This document shows, one piece after another, positions 30,673-39,934 of a stretch of DNA of 64,000 bases. The stretch spans positions 62,001 through 126,000 of the forward strand of contig NZ_JACIBX010000003.1 in the NCBI RefSeq assembly GCF_014195545.1, read 5' to 3'. The notes beneath the pieces were generated by a model. The model saw only the letters and a list, made by a program, of their open reading frames with translations. It did not search any database and was not told the origin of the DNA. Numbering within the stretch: position 1 is the stretch's first letter; each line of letters opens with the position of its first letter. The stretch comes from Limimaricola variabilis. GTDB lineage: Bacteria > Pseudomonadota > Alphaproteobacteria > Rhodobacterales > Rhodobacteraceae. A program made the translations under genes and the position numbers.

Positions 30673-31019
30673 GACAGCCGCCCTCCAAGCGGCACGGGCT
30701 GGTCGGGGCCGATCAGCACGATCGCGCCCTCGGCATCGGGCAGGCCGAGCACCAGCACCTCGGATTGAAACTTGCCGATCTGGCGGGGCGGAAAGTTCAC
30801 CACAGCCAGCACCTGCCGGCCCAGAAGCGCGTCGGGCGCGTAATGTTCGGTGATCTGCGCCGAGGAACGCTTCTCACCGATCCCGGGGCCGAAATCGATC
30901 CAGAGCTTGATCGCGGGCTTGCGCGCCTCCGGATAGGGTTCCGCGCGGATGACCCGCCCCGCGCGGATGTCCACCTTGGCGAAATCGTCGAAGACGATTT
31001 CCGGCGCGACCTCAGCCAT
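30669..31019 (-). CDS. CsaA-like tRNA-binding domain protein
   Basis: This 116-residue protein is a stand-alone EMAP/Arc1p-type tRNA-binding OB-fold, as in CsaA, a homodimeric protein with chaperone and tRNA-binding activity. Visible motifs are FAKVDIRAGRVIRAEPYPEA, GEKRSSAQITEHY and GRQVLAVVNFPPRQIGKFQS. It overlaps proC upstream by 8 bp and the dehydrogenase downstream by 4 bp. Confidence 0.87.
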   Translation of the reverse strand: MAEVAPEIVFDDFAKVDIRAGRVIRAEPYPEARKPAIKLWIDFGPGIGEKRSSAQITEHYAPDALLGRQVLAVVNFPPRQIGKFQSEVLVLGLPDAEGAIVLIGPDQPVPLGGRLS

Positions 31020-31827
31020 TCGCCAGCTCGCGCGAGCGGTCGGCGGCGGCCTTGAGCGCGCGGCTCAGCAGCACCGGGAAGCCGTCCTTTTCGTTCATCA
31101 GCACGTCGAGCGCGGCTTGGGTCGTGCCGTTGGGCGAGGTGACGTTCTCGCGCAGCTTGCCGGGATGCTCGTCCGAACGCTCGGCCAGCGCGCCGGCACC
31201 GCCCACCGTCGCCTTGGCGAGCTGGAGCGCCAGTTCGGGGCTGAGCCCCTGCTCCTCGCCGGCCTTGGCCATGGTCTCGATCAGGTGGAACACATAGGCC
31301 GGGCCGGAGCCGGACACGGCGGTGACGCCGTCCATCTGGTCCTCGCGCTCGAGCCGGACCACCTGCCCCACCGCCTTCAGCAGCGCCTCTGCGAGGTCGA
31401 GCTGGTCGGGCGTGGTATGGGCGTTGCCGATGATCGCGGTGATCCCGCGGCCGATAGCCGAAGGCGTGTTGGGCATGGCGCGCACGATCGGGGTCTTCTC
31501 GCCCAGCGACTGCTCGAAGGTGGCGATCGGCGTGCCGGCCGCGACCGAGACGAAGAGCGTCGTGCCGTTGCCCTTGGCCTGCATCGAGGGCAGCGCATCG
31601 CCCATCATCTGCGGCTTGACCGCGACCAGCACGATCGCCGGATCCTCGGGCAGTTCCTCGTTGAGCCGGACGCCCAGCCCCTGCAGCCAGTCGGAGGGCT
31701 TGGGATCGAGCACGGTCACCGAGGACTTCGGCAGCCCGCCCTCGAGCCAGCCCGCCAGCATCGCCGAGCCCATCTTGCCGCAGCCCAGGAGCACGAGGCC
31801 CCGGCGCGCAACGTCATCCATCTGCAT
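31012..31827 (-). CDS. proC: Pyrroline-5-carboxylate reductase
   Basis: This 271-residue enzyme catalyses the last step of proline synthesis, NAD(P)H-dependent reduction of pyrroline-5-carboxylate. The Rossmann motif is LLGCGKMGSAML near residue 11, and the proC signature falls in VTSPNGTTQAALDVLMNE. The start is MQMDDVARRG, seven bases after a perfect AAGGAGG. It leads a three-gene overlapping operon. Confidence 0.94.
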   Translation of the reverse strand: MQMDDVARRGLVLLGCGKMGSAMLAGWLEGGLPKSSVTVLDPKPSDWLQGLGVRLNEELPEDPAIVLVAVKPQMMGDALPSMQAKGNGTTLFVSVAAGTPIATFEQSLGEKTPIVRAMPNTPSAIGRGITAIIGNAHTTPDQLDLAEALLKAVGQVVRLEREDQMDGVTAVSGSGPAYVFHLIETMAKAGEEQGLSPELALQLAKATVGGAGALAERSDEHPGKLRENVTSPNGTTQAALDVLMNEKDGFPVLLSRALKAAADRSRELANG

Positions 31828-32007
31828 GGCGCAACCTCCTTTTTGAATTTCGCGCGAGGCTAGGCGCGCAGGCGGCAAGCTGCAAGCAGATGGCCCGTGG
31901 CCCCTTCCCGTCGCCCGGAACGACAGACCCGCACCCCGCGCCGTGCTATGCTGTCACAGGTGCCCAGCGGCGCCGCATTTTTTCATGCAGTATTAGGAGG
32001 AGTCGTC

Positions 32008-32298
32008 ATGCACGCGATGATACGATCCTATTCCGGCGCCGGCGCGACGGAGCTCTTTGACCTTCTGAGCGAGCGAAAGGCCGAGGTCGAGGAGATCCTG
32101 CGCGACGTGCCGGGCCTCGTCTCCTACGCGCTCATGCGCACCTCCGATGGCGGCGCTACCATCACGATCTGCCAGGACAGCTCGGGCACGGAGGAAAGCC
32201 TGAAGCGGGCGAAGGCATGGCTGCAGGAGAACGCCGCGCATCTCGGCACCCCGCCGCAGGTCCAGGAAGGCCCGGTGGAGTTGCAGTTCAGCGTCTGA
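32008..32298 (+). CDS. Small conserved protein, ABM-like fold, unknown function
   Basis: This 96-residue protein begins MHAMIRSYSGAGATELFDLL. The strand-helix-strand pattern with VPGLVSYALMRTSDGGATIT resembles dimeric alpha/beta-barrel (ABM or GYD-like) proteins. AGGAGG lies 6 bases before the ATG, a strong site. No ligand residues are recognised. It is transcribed toward irr, with a 15-bp gap. Confidence 0.68.
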   Translation: MHAMIRSYSGAGATELFDLLSERKAEVEEILRDVPGLVSYALMRTSDGGATITICQDSSGTEESLKRAKAWLQENAAHLGTPPQVQEGPVELQFSV

Positions 32299-32313
32299 CC
32301 GGCCCAAGCCGCT

Positions 32314-32739
32314 TCAGCGGCGGCGCAGCCGGATCACCACGTCGACCTTGGCGATTTCCGCACCCTCAGGGGCGGAGGGCAGCCGCGCGATCTCGAGCTG
32401 TTCGGCCGGCGCGTCCGAGAGCCGCGCCTCCTCTTCCCAGTAGAAATGCGGGTGGTCGGTCATGTCGGTGTCGAAATAGCTCTTGGAGCCGTCGACGGTG
32501 ATCTCGCGCATCAGGCCAGCGGCGCAGAACGCGGCCAGCGTGTTGTAGACCGTGGCCAGCGACACCTTGTGCCCGGCCGCCGCCGCCGCCTCGAACAGGC
32601 TCTCGGCGGTGACGTGACGGTCCTGCCCGTCGCCGACCAGAAGCGCGGCGAGCGCCAGCCGCTGCCGCGTCGGGCGCAGGCCGGCCGTGGCCAGCCAATC
32701 GGCGCCGCGGCGGGCGGAGGAAAGGGATGCTTGCGTCAT
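32314..32739 (-). CDS. irr: Iron response regulator Irr (Fur family)
   Basis: This 141-residue Fur-family repressor has a winged helix ([14 protein letters not shown], then [20 protein letters not shown]) and the Irr-type metal/heme-binding segment [10 protein letters not shown] in place of Fur's usual histidine cluster. In Bradyrhizobium and related bacteria Irr controls heme and iron genes and is degraded when heme is abundant. The gene is divergent from fabA, a neighbourhood often seen in alphaproteobacteria. The start is MTQASLSS; longer forms cross the fabA promoter. Confidence 0.9.
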   Translation of the reverse strand: MTQASLSSARRGADWLATAGLRPTRQRLALAALLVGDGQDRHVTAESLFEAAAAAGHKVSLATVYNTLAAFCAAGLMREITVDGSKSYFDTDMTDHPHFYWEEEARLSDAPAEQLEIARLPSAPEGAEIAKVDVVIRLRRR

Positions 32740-32875
32740 GACGCAACAGATATGCCCTTCCGCGCGCCCGATTTCAATCTCGGACAGCATGTCGGCGACC
32801 CGCGCCGCCCTTGCCCTGCCGCGCAGGCCGGTGCTAGAGGCATGGATCAGACACATCGCAAGACCATGGGGCCAC

Positions 32876-33385
32876 ATGTCAGATTATCCGACCCAGTTCG
32901 ACAAGGAAGCACTGCTCAAGTGCTCGCGCGGCGAGCTGTTCGGCCCGGGCAACGCGCAGCTTCCGGCGCCGCCGATGCTGATGATGGACCGCATCACTGA
33001 TATCTCCGGGGATGGCGGCGAGCATGGCAAGGGTCATGTCGTGGCCGAATTCGACATCACCCCCGACCTGTGGTTCTTCGAATGCCACTTCCCGGGCAAC
33101 CCGATCATGCCCGGCTGCCTCGGCCTCGACGGGCTGTGGCAGCTCACCGGCTTCAACCTGGGCTGGCGCGGCTGGAAAGGCCGCGGCTACGCGCTCGGCG
33201 TCGGCGAGGTGAAGCTCACCGGCATGGTGCGCCCGGACCGCAAGAAGCTTACCTATTACGTGGATTTCACCAAGGCGGTGCAGACTCGCCGGCTGACCAT
33301 GGGCGTCGCCGATGGCCGGGTCGAGGCCGACGGTGAAACCATCTATCTCGTCAAGGACATGAAGGTCGCTCTCTCCGAGAGCTGA
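32876..33385 (+). CDS. fabA: 3-hydroxydecanoyl-ACP dehydratase FabA
   Basis: This 169-residue hot-dog-fold enzyme dehydrates 3-hydroxyacyl-ACP and isomerises the C10 product, opening unsaturated fatty acid synthesis. The active site is [21 protein letters not shown]-like, with catalytic H71 and D85. It sits 21 bp before fabB, its pathway partner. The 63-codon upstream extension covers the irr promoter and is not used. Confidence 0.95.
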   Translation: MSDYPTQFDKEALLKCSRGELFGPGNAQLPAPPMLMMDRITDISGDGGEHGKGHVVAEFDITPDLWFFECHFPGNPIMPGCLGLDGLWQLTGFNLGWRGWKGRGYALGVGEVKLTGMVRPDRKKLTYYVDFTKAVQTRRLTMGVADGRVEADGETIYLVKDMKVALSES

Positions 33386-33406
33386 ACCGTCAAGGAAGGA
33401 GGCGCC

Positions 33407-34636
33407 ATGCGTCGCGTCGTCGTCACCGGCCTCGGGGTCGTCTCGCCCATCGGCAACTCGGCCGAGGAAGTGGATGCCGCGCTGCGCGCCGGCCGCTCGG
33501 GCATCGAGTTCTCCGAGGAAATGGCCGAATACGGCTTCCGCAGCCGTGTCGCTGGCACGCTCAAGATCGACCTCAAGGAGGAGATCGACAAGCGGACCCT
33601 GCGCTTCATGGGTCCGGGTGCGGGCTATGCCTATCTCTCGATGCGCCAGGCCATCGCCGATGCCGGGCTCGATGAGAGCGAAATCTCGAACGAGCGCACC
33701 GGCCTGATCGCGGGCTCTGGCGGCCCGTCGACCTCGAACCTCTTTGCCGCGCACCAGACCGTGCTCAAGACCGGCAGCCCCAAGCGCATCGGGCCGCTGA
33801 TGGTGCCGCGCGGCATGTCCTCGACGGTCTCGGCGAACCTCGCCACAGCCTATGCGATCAAGGGCATCAACTACTCGATCACCTCCGCCTGCTCGACCTC
33901 GCTGCACTGCATCGGCGCTGCCGCCGAGCAGATCGCGATGGGCAAGCAGGAAGTGATGTTCGCCGGCGGCGGCGAAGAGCTCGATTGGACGCTGAGCTGC
34001 CTGTTCGACGCGATGGGCGCGATGTCGTCGAAGTTCAACGACACCCCGACCAAGGCCTCGCGCGCGTTCGACCGCGACCGCGACGGCTTTGTCATCGCCG
34101 GTGGCGGCGGCATGGTGGTGCTCGAGGAGCTCGAGCATGCCCGCGCGCGCGGTGCCAAGATCTATGCCGAGGTCACCGGCTTCGCCGCGACCTCCGACGG
34201 TCACGACATGGTCGCCCCGTCGGGCGAAGGCGGCGAGCGGGCGATGCGGCTGGCGCTCTCCACCCTGCCCGAGGGCCGCAAGGTCGGCTACATCAACGCG
34301 CACGGCACCTCGACCCCAGTCGGCGATGTGGGTGAAGTCGAGGCCGTGCGCCGCGTCTTCGGCGAGGGCAACACGCCCCCCATCTCCTCGACCAAGTCGA
34401 TGACCGGCCACAGCCAGGGTGCGACCGGCGCGCAGGAGGCGATCTACTGCCTCCTGATGCTCAAGGGCGACTACATCGCGCCGTCGATCAACGTCGAGAA
34501 CCTCGCCGAGGGGATCAACGAGGGCGAGATCGCGACCCAGCTGCGCGAGAATGCCGGGCTCGACACGGTGATGACCAACAGCTTCGGGTTCGGCGGCACC
34601 AACGGCTCGATGCTGCTGTCCCGCTACGACGACTGA
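33407..34636 (+). CDS. fabB: 3-oxoacyl-ACP synthase I FabB
   Basis: This 409-residue condensing enzyme elongates acyl-ACP and is needed for unsaturated fatty acids. The catalytic triad is C162 ([13 protein letters not shown]), H299 ([12 protein letters not shown]) and H335 ([10 protein letters not shown]). It follows fabA and precedes fabI in one operon. AAGGAGG lies just upstream of the start. Confidence 0.95.
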   Translation: MRRVVVTGLGVVSPIGNSAEEVDAALRAGRSGIEFSEEMAEYGFRSRVAGTLKIDLKEEIDKRTLRFMGPGAGYAYLSMRQAIADAGLDESEISNERTGLIAGSGGPSTSNLFAAHQTVLKTGSPKRIGPLMVPRGMSSTVSANLATAYAIKGINYSITSACSTSLHCIGAAAEQIAMGKQEVMFAGGGEELDWTLSCLFDAMGAMSSKFNDTPTKASRAFDRDRDGFVIAGGGGMVVLEELEHARARGAKIYAEVTGFAATSDGHDMVAPSGEGGERAMRLALSTLPEGRKVGYINAHGTSTPVGDVGEVEAVRRVFGEGNTPPISSTKSMTGHSQGATGAQEAIYCLLMLKGDYIAPSINVENLAEGINEGEIATQLRENAGLDTVMTNSFGFGGTNGSMLLSRYDD

Positions 34637-34658
34637 CGATAGAGCGGGAGAGACGCAG

Positions 34659-35444
34659 ATGATGTCGATGGTGGGCAAGCGCGGCCTGGTCATGGGGGTC
34701 GCGAACGACCGCTCGATCGCATGGGGCATCGCCCAGGCGCTGCACGGCGCCGGTGCCGAACTGGCGTTCTCCTATCAGGGCGAGACCTTCGGGCGGCGCG
34801 TCGCGCCGCTCGTCGCCCAGCTCGGTTCGGATTTCCTGCTCGATGTGGACGTCACCGACGACGCCTCGCTCGACGCGGCCTTCGCGAAGATCGAGGAGCG
34901 CTGGGGCCGGCTGGATTTCGTGATCCACGCAATCGCCTATTCCAACAAGGACGAGCTGGCCGGGCGCTTCATCAACACCTCGCGCGAGAACTTCCGCAAC
35001 TCGCTCACCATCTCCTGCTACTCGCTGATCGATATCGCGCGCCGCGCGCATCCGCTGATGAGCGCGGGTGGCTCGATCGTCACCCTGACCTATCAGGGCT
35101 CGAACAAGGTGACACCGTTCTACAACGTGATGGGCGTGGCCAAGGCGGCGCTGGAATCCTCGGTGCGCTACCTCGCCAACGATCTCGGCCCCGAGGGCAT
35201 CCGCGTCAACGCGGTGTCGCCCGGCCCGATGAAGACCCTAGCGGGGGCGGCCATCGGCGGCGCGCGCAAGACCTTCAAGCACACCGACGCCAACGCGCCG
35301 CTGCGCTCCAACGCGACGCTTGAGGCGGTGGGCGGCACCGCGCTCTACCTCTGTTCCGACGCGGCGGCCTGCACGACGGGCGAGATCGTCCATGTCGATG
35401 GCGGCTACCACGTGCTGGGTATGCCCCAGAGCGAGAACCTCTGA
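34659..35444 (+). CDS. fabI: Enoyl-ACP reductase FabI
   Basis: This 261-residue NADH-dependent reductase completes each fatty acid elongation cycle. The nucleotide-binding region GLVMGVANDRSIAWGIA is typical of FabI, and the catalytic residues are Y145, Y155 and K162 (YQGSNKVTPFYNVMGVAK). It is the target class of triclosan. Either of two adjacent ATGs, or the third at MVGKR, could be the start. Confidence 0.94.
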   Translation: MMSMVGKRGLVMGVANDRSIAWGIAQALHGAGAELAFSYQGETFGRRVAPLVAQLGSDFLLDVDVTDDASLDAAFAKIEERWGRLDFVIHAIAYSNKDELAGRFINTSRENFRNSLTISCYSLIDIARRAHPLMSAGGSIVTLTYQGSNKVTPFYNVMGVAKAALESSVRYLANDLGPEGIRVNAVSPGPMKTLAGAAIGGARKTFKHTDANAPLRSNATLEAVGGTALYLCSDAAACTTGEIVHVDGGYHVLGMPQSENL

Positions 35445-35508
35445 ACGCTTGCGCGATGGCGCGACCGGTATAGGCTCGCGGCAGGTCACCCCTGTCGCGA
35501 GCCTTTCC

Positions 35509-35937
35509 ATGCCACAGATCGTCTACATCAACCTGCCGGTCGAAAGCGGCGCCAGGTCGCGTGCCTTCTACGAGGCGCTGGGCTTCTCGGTCGTGCCGCA
35601 ATTCACCAATGACCGCTCCATCTGCATCCGCGTCTCGGACGTGATCTACCTGATGCTGCTGGAGCGCGAGGTCTTCGCGGGCTTCGCCCCCGGCCCGGTC
35701 GCCGATCCCGCCACGCAGACCGGCGTTCTGGTGGCGCTGTCGCGCGACAGCCGCGAGGCGGTGGACGCCATCGTCGAAGCGGCGGTAGCGCATGGCGGCA
35801 GCGATACCGGCAAGAAGCAAGAGTTCGGCGACTTCATGTATGGCCGGACCTTCCGCGACCCGGACGGCAACGTGTTCGAGCCGGGCTGGATGGACATGGA
35901 GAAGATGCAGGCCGCGATGGCCGCCCAGAAGGGCTGA
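35509..35937 (+). CDS. VOC-family (glyoxalase-like) protein
   Basis: This 142-residue protein has the VOC fold: a first module ARSRAFYEALGFSVVPQF and a final FRDPDGNVFEPGWMDM with the usual metal-ligand glutamate position. The family includes glyoxalases, dioxygenases and resistance proteins; the substrate is unknown. It lies 64 bp after fabI and may be read from the same transcript, ending at a strong hairpin. Confidence 0.82.
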   Translation: MPQIVYINLPVESGARSRAFYEALGFSVVPQFTNDRSICIRVSDVIYLMLLEREVFAGFAPGPVADPATQTGVLVALSRDSREAVDAIVEAAVAHGGSDTGKKQEFGDFMYGRTFRDPDGNVFEPGWMDMEKMQAAMAAQKG

Positions 35938-35966
35938 GCCCCCCGCAATACCTGGAACCGCATATG

Positions 35967-36002
35967 AAAAGGCCCCGGCGACGCGCGTCACCGGGGCCCT
36001 TC
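35967..36002. terminator. Bidirectional terminator
   Basis: The stem GGCCCCGG/CCGGGGCC is flanked by AAAA and CTT, with an inner GACG/CGTC repeat in the loop. It separates the convergent VOC and FKBP genes. Confidence 0.65.
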
Positions 36003-36021
36003 ATCGTTCAGATGGCCTGGA

Positions 36022-36456
36022 TCAGGCCGGGTCGACGCCCACGAGCTCGACCTTGAAGGTCAGGTCCTGGCCCGCCAGCGGGTGGTTCGCGTCGAGCGTG
36101 ACCTGCTCTTCGTTGGCCTCGATCACGGTGACCGGCACCACCTGGCCCTGCGGGGTCTGCATCTGCAGCCGGGTGCCGGGCTCGGTCGGGATATCGTCCG
36201 GGATCGAGTTGCGCGGCACGGCCTGGCGGGCATTCGGGTCGGGCTGGCCATAGGCGTTCTCGCAGGCCACTTCGACGGTCTTGGTCTCGCCGACTTCCAT
36301 GCCGGGCATGGCGCTGTCGAGACCGGGAATGATCTGGCCCGAGCCCACCTGGAACTCGAGCGGCTCGCGGCCCTCGCTGGAATCGAAGGTCTGGCCGTCG
36401 TTCAGAGTGCCGGTGTAATGGATGCGCACGGTGTCGCCCTGCTTGACTTGCGTCAT
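36022..36456 (-). CDS. FKBP-type peptidyl-prolyl isomerase, SlyD-like
   Basis: This 144-residue isomerase or chaperone has the FKBP start VKQGDTVRIHYTGTLNDGQTF and an insert-in-flap domain, DDIPTEPGTRLQMQTPQ and AGQDLTFKVELV, as in SlyD/FklB-type proteins. It lacks the histidine-rich metal-binding tail of E. coli SlyD. The start MTQVKQGD follows AGGAGAGG; the 36-codon extension upstream is untranslated promoter. Confidence 0.87.
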   Translation of the reverse strand: MTQVKQGDTVRIHYTGTLNDGQTFDSSEGREPLEFQVGSGQIIPGLDSAMPGMEVGETKTVEVACENAYGQPDPNARQAVPRNSIPDDIPTEPGTRLQMQTPQGQVVPVTVIEANEEQVTLDANHPLAGQDLTFKVELVGVDPA

Positions 36457-36633
36457 GAGCCTCTCCTGTTTTCGGTCTGTCGGGGTGAATGTCTGGAGGC
36501 CGCCTGCTCGCGGGTGCTCCTCGTCGGTCCCCATCAAGGTAGGAAGTCCGCGCGCGGTTCGCAACCCGATCGCCCCCAGAGGTCTTTCTTCCGGAGGCGG
36601 GGCATGTCAGCCTCGCGACCATAGGGGGAACGC

Positions 36634-37311
36634 ATGACCATCAGTACAATCGTCTTCGACGCCTACGGCACGCTTTTCGACGTCAACGGCGCGGCGCGCA
36701 TCGCGAGCGCCGAGCCCGGCGGCGAGATGCTGGCGCGCTGCTGGGAGCAGCTCGCGCAGGATTGGCGCCTCAAGCAGCTCGAATACACCTGGCTGCGCGC
36801 GATCACCGGCAACCATGTCGATTTCGGCCATGTCACGGCCGATGCCCTGACCTGGAGCATGGAGAAATCCGGCATCGAGAGCCCCGAGCTGCGCGCTCGG
36901 CTGCTCGCGCTCTACGACACGCTGCCCGCCTATCCGGAGGTGCGCGAGGTGCTGGCCGATCTCAAGGCCAAGGGGCGCAACGTCGCGATCCTGTCGAACG
37001 GCACGCCCGAAATGCTGGAGCGCGCGGTGGACTCGGCCGGGATCGGTGACAGTCTCGATGCCGTGCTTTCGGTCGAGGAAGTCGGCGTGTTCAAGCCGGA
37101 TGCCCGGGTCTACGACCTCGTGCAGAAGCGCTTCGGCGGCACCAAGGACGAGGTGCTCTTCGTCACCTCGAACTTCTGGGACGTGGCCGGGGCGACGGGC
37201 TACGGCTTCATCACCGCATGGGTGAACCGGACCGAGCAGCCGCGCGACCGGCTCTGGTCGCGCCCGACCCATGTGCTGCCCGACCTCACCCATATCGCGA
37301 ACCTCGCCTGA
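36634..37311 (+). CDS. (S)-2-haloacid dehalogenase (HAD type II)
   Basis: This 225-residue HAD hydrolase has the nucleophile in IVFDAYGTLFDV (D9), S/T in AILSNGTPEML, K in VGVFKPDARVY and the type-II dehalogenase segment FVTSNFWDVAGATGYGF. It would hydrolyse L-2-haloacids to D-2-hydroxyacids. It opens a tightly overlapping four-gene operon with two alpha/beta hydrolases and a dehydratase. Confidence 0.88.
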   Translation: MTISTIVFDAYGTLFDVNGAARIASAEPGGEMLARCWEQLAQDWRLKQLEYTWLRAITGNHVDFGHVTADALTWSMEKSGIESPELRARLLALYDTLPAYPEVREVLADLKAKGRNVAILSNGTPEMLERAVDSAGIGDSLDAVLSVEEVGVFKPDARVYDLVQKRFGGTKDEVLFVTSNFWDVAGATGYGFITAWVNRTEQPRDRLWSRPTHVLPDLTHIANLA

Positions 37312-38147
37312 TGCCGCGGCACGAGGCCGAGGACGGGGTCGGGCTGCACTACCTCGACGAGGGCACAGGGCTGCCGGTGCTGTGCCTGCCCGGCCTCACC
37401 CGCAACGCCGCCGATTTCGACCATGTCGCGCCGCATCTGGAGGATGTCCGGCTGATCCGTCCCGACTATCGCGGGCGCGGCAGGTCGGATTGGGCCGACC
37501 CTGCGACCTACACGGTCGCGCAGGAAGCGCGCGACATCCTCGCCCTGATGGATCATCTGGGGCTGGAGCGCGCGGCGATCCTTGGCACCTCGCGCGGCGG
37601 GCTGATCGCGATGGTGCTGGCCGCGACGGCCCGGCCACGGGTGATCGGCGTGGCGCTCAACGATATCGGGCCGGAGATCGCCCCCGCCGGGCTGAAAATC
37701 ATCGAAGGATATCTCGGCCGCCGTCCGGCACAGCGCACATGGGAGGAGGCCGCGCGTTTCCGTGCCAGCGCCTGGACCGGCTTCGAGGGCGTCCCGCACG
37801 CGCGTTGGCTGGCCGAGGTCAGGGGCCAGTACGAGGAAACGCCCGACGGGCTAGAGCTGCGCTACGACCCGCGCCTGCGCGACACGGTGCTGGGCGGCGC
37901 GGTGCAGCCGGCGCCGGATCTCTGGCCGCTGTTCGACGCGCTGGAGGGGCTGCCGCTGGCGCTGATCCGGGGCGCGAACTCGGATCTCCTGACGGCGGCC
38001 ACCGCGGACGAGATGCAGCGCCGCAATCCCGCGATGATCTTTGCCGAGGTGCCGGGACGCGGCCATGTCCCCTTCCTTGACGAGCCGGCGGCGCGCGCGG
38101 CATTGAACGACTGGCTGGCGCGCTGCCGGTCGGTCTGGGGAGAGTGA
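37311..38147 (+). CDS. Alpha/beta hydrolase
   Basis: This 278-residue alpha/beta hydrolase has the oxyanion motif VLCLPGLTRNAADF, a nucleophile serine in ILGTSRGGLIAM and a histidine in PGRGHVPFLDEP. Its substrate is unknown. The ATG at 37311 shares one base with the HAD stop (TGATG); its end overlaps the dehydratase start by four bases, so all are coupled. An esterase or enol-lactonase-type role would fit the operon. Confidence 0.86.
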   Translation: MPRHEAEDGVGLHYLDEGTGLPVLCLPGLTRNAADFDHVAPHLEDVRLIRPDYRGRGRSDWADPATYTVAQEARDILALMDHLGLERAAILGTSRGGLIAMVLAATARPRVIGVALNDIGPEIAPAGLKIIEGYLGRRPAQRTWEEAARFRASAWTGFEGVPHARWLAEVRGQYEETPDGLELRYDPRLRDTVLGGAVQPAPDLWPLFDALEGLPLALIRGANSDLLTAATADEMQRRNPAMIFAEVPGRGHVPFLDEPAARAALNDWLARCRSVWGE

Positions 38148-39124
38148 AGTTGAGCGATATCGAGATGATCCGCGCCGCGCGCGCGCGCATCGCAGGCAAT
38201 CTGCGGCGCACGCCGCTCCTGTCGGCGCCCGCCCTCGACGCGATCGCCGGGCGGCGCGTGCTGCTCAAGGCCGAATGCCTGCAGGTGACTGGATCGTTCA
38301 AGGCGCGCGGCGGCTGGTCGGCGGTCTCGGCGATCGCGCCCGAGGTCCGCGCGCGCGGCGTCATCGCCTTCTCGTCCGGCAACCATGCGCAGGGCGTGGC
38401 CCATGCGGCGCGAGAGCATGGCGTCCCGGCGGTGATCCTGATGCCGCAGGACGCGCCGAAGGCCAAGATCGACGGCACGCGGGCGCTGGGCGCCGAGGTG
38501 GTGCTGTTCGACCGCGAGCGCGACGACCGCGATGCCATGGGCGCGGCGCTGGCCGAGGAGCGCGGGTTGACGCTGATCAAGCCCTTCGACGACGCGCTCG
38601 TCGTCGCAGGACAGGGCACGCTGGGGCTGGAGCTGGCGGAACAGGCGAACGAGCACGGCGTGACCAGCGCCGAGGTGCTGGTCTGCTGCGGTGGCGGCGG
38701 GCTGAGCTCCGGCGTGGCGCTGGCGCTCGAAGCCGAGGCGCCGGGCCTGCGGGTGCGGACCTGCGAGCCCGAGGGCTTCGACGACGTGGCGCGCAGCCTC
38801 GCAGCGGGCGAGATCCGCCGCAACGACCGCCTGTCGGGCTCGATCTGCGACGCCATCGTGACGCCGCAGCCGGGCAACCTCACCTTTCCGATCCTCCGGC
38901 GGCTGTGCGGTCCGGGCCTCGCGGTGAGCGAGGACGAGGTGCTGCGCGCCATGGCGCTGGCCTTCCGCCACCTGCGGGTGGTGATCGAGCCGGGCGGCGC
39001 GGTCTCGCTCGCCGCAGCCCTGTTCCGCCCCGAGGCGCTGACGGGCGAGACGGCGATCGCCGTCGCCACGGGCGGCAACGTCGATGCCGCGCTCTACGCC
39101 CGCGCGCTGAGCACGCTGGAATGA
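38144..39124 (+). CDS. Serine/threonine dehydratase-family PLP enzyme
   Basis: This 326-residue fold-type II PLP enzyme has PLP lysine K53 in QVTGSFKARGG, the phosphate-binding GGGGL of VCCGGGGLSSGVALA and the SSGNHAQGVAHAAREHG segment. The family deaminates threonine, serine or hydroxyamino acids. It uses GTG (38144), in the GTGA overlap with the hydrolase. It lacks the ACT regulatory domain of biosynthetic IlvA, so a catabolic role is more likely. EutB-type hydroxyectoine enzymes are close relatives but no eut genes are adjacent. Confidence 0.87.
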   Translation: MKLSDIEMIRAARARIAGNLRRTPLLSAPALDAIAGRRVLLKAECLQVTGSFKARGGWSAVSAIAPEVRARGVIAFSSGNHAQGVAHAAREHGVPAVILMPQDAPKAKIDGTRALGAEVVLFDRERDDRDAMGAALAEERGLTLIKPFDDALVVAGQGTLGLELAEQANEHGVTSAEVLVCCGGGGLSSGVALALEAEAPGLRVRTCEPEGFDDVARSLAAGEIRRNDRLSGSICDAIVTPQPGNLTFPILRRLCGPGLAVSEDEVLRAMALAFRHLRVVIEPGGAVSLAAALFRPEALTGETAIAVATGGNVDAALYARALSTLE

Positions 39125-39930
39125 TCGTCACCGCCCGCGACGGCTGCCGCCTCGCCACCCGCATCGAGGGTCCCGAGGGCGCGCCCGCTCTGGTGCTGGC
39201 GCACGGGCTCGGCATGGACATGACGCTGTGGGACGCGGTGATGCCATTGCTGCCCGGTGACATCCGGGTGCTGCGCTACGACCTGCGCGGCCACGGCAAT
39301 TCCGACGCGCCTGCCGCGCCCTACTCGATGGGGCAGATGATCTCGGACGCCGAGGCGGTGATCGAGGCGCATGACCTCACCGACACGGTCTTTGCTGGCC
39401 TGTCGCTCGGCGGCATGGTGGCGCAGGGGCTGGCGATCAAGCGGCTCGACCTGGTGCGGGGGCTGGTGCTGGCGAACACGGCGGCCAAGATCGGCACGCC
39501 CAAGCTGTGGGAGGAGCGGATCGCCGCGATCCGCCGCGCCGGTATCGCCGCGCAGGCCGATGCCGTGCTTGACCGCTGGCTGGGTCGCGACGCGCGGCAC
39601 GGCCCGGTGGCCGCACGGGCGCGAAGAGTGCTGACCGGCACCTCGGTCGAGGGCTATGTCGGCGGATGCGCCGCCGTGTCCGGCACCGATTTCTGGACGC
39701 CGACATCGGGGCTGCGGCTGCCCGCCCTAGGCCTCGCCGGGGCCGAGGACCGCTCGACGCCGCCCGACCTGATGCGCGAGACGGTCGCCCTCATCCCCGG
39801 CGCACGTTTCGAGATCCTGCGGCGGGCGGGGCATCTCGCCCCGGCCGAACGCCCCGATGAGTGGGCCGCGCAGGTGACGTCGTTTCTGCGCGCCATCGGT
39901 CATGCGGGCGCGGCCGGGGCCGCGCCCTGA
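39121..39930 (+). CDS. Alpha/beta hydrolase, 3-oxoadipate enol-lactonase-like
   Basis: This 269-residue protein resembles PcaD, which opens beta-ketoadipate enol-lactone. It has LVLAHGLGMDMTLWD, YDLRGHGNSDAP, nucleophile GLSLGGMVAQGLA, and RRAGHLAPAERPDEW with the catalytic histidine. The ATGA overlap with the dehydratase makes it the last gene of the four-gene operon. No other pca gene is near, so an aromatic-degradation role is not certain. Confidence 0.83.
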   Translation: MIVTARDGCRLATRIEGPEGAPALVLAHGLGMDMTLWDAVMPLLPGDIRVLRYDLRGHGNSDAPAAPYSMGQMISDAEAVIEAHDLTDTVFAGLSLGGMVAQGLAIKRLDLVRGLVLANTAAKIGTPKLWEERIAAIRRAGIAAQADAVLDRWLGRDARHGPVAARARRVLTGTSVEGYVGGCAAVSGTDFWTPTSGLRLPALGLAGAEDRSTPPDLMRETVALIPGARFEILRRAGHLAPAERPDEWAAQVTSFLRAIGHAGAAGAAP

Positions 39931-39934
39931 GGGC

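Noticed and set aside
32740-32875. Iron control element between irr and fabA
   Set aside because: No palindrome resembling known Irr or RirA boxes was found in the gap.
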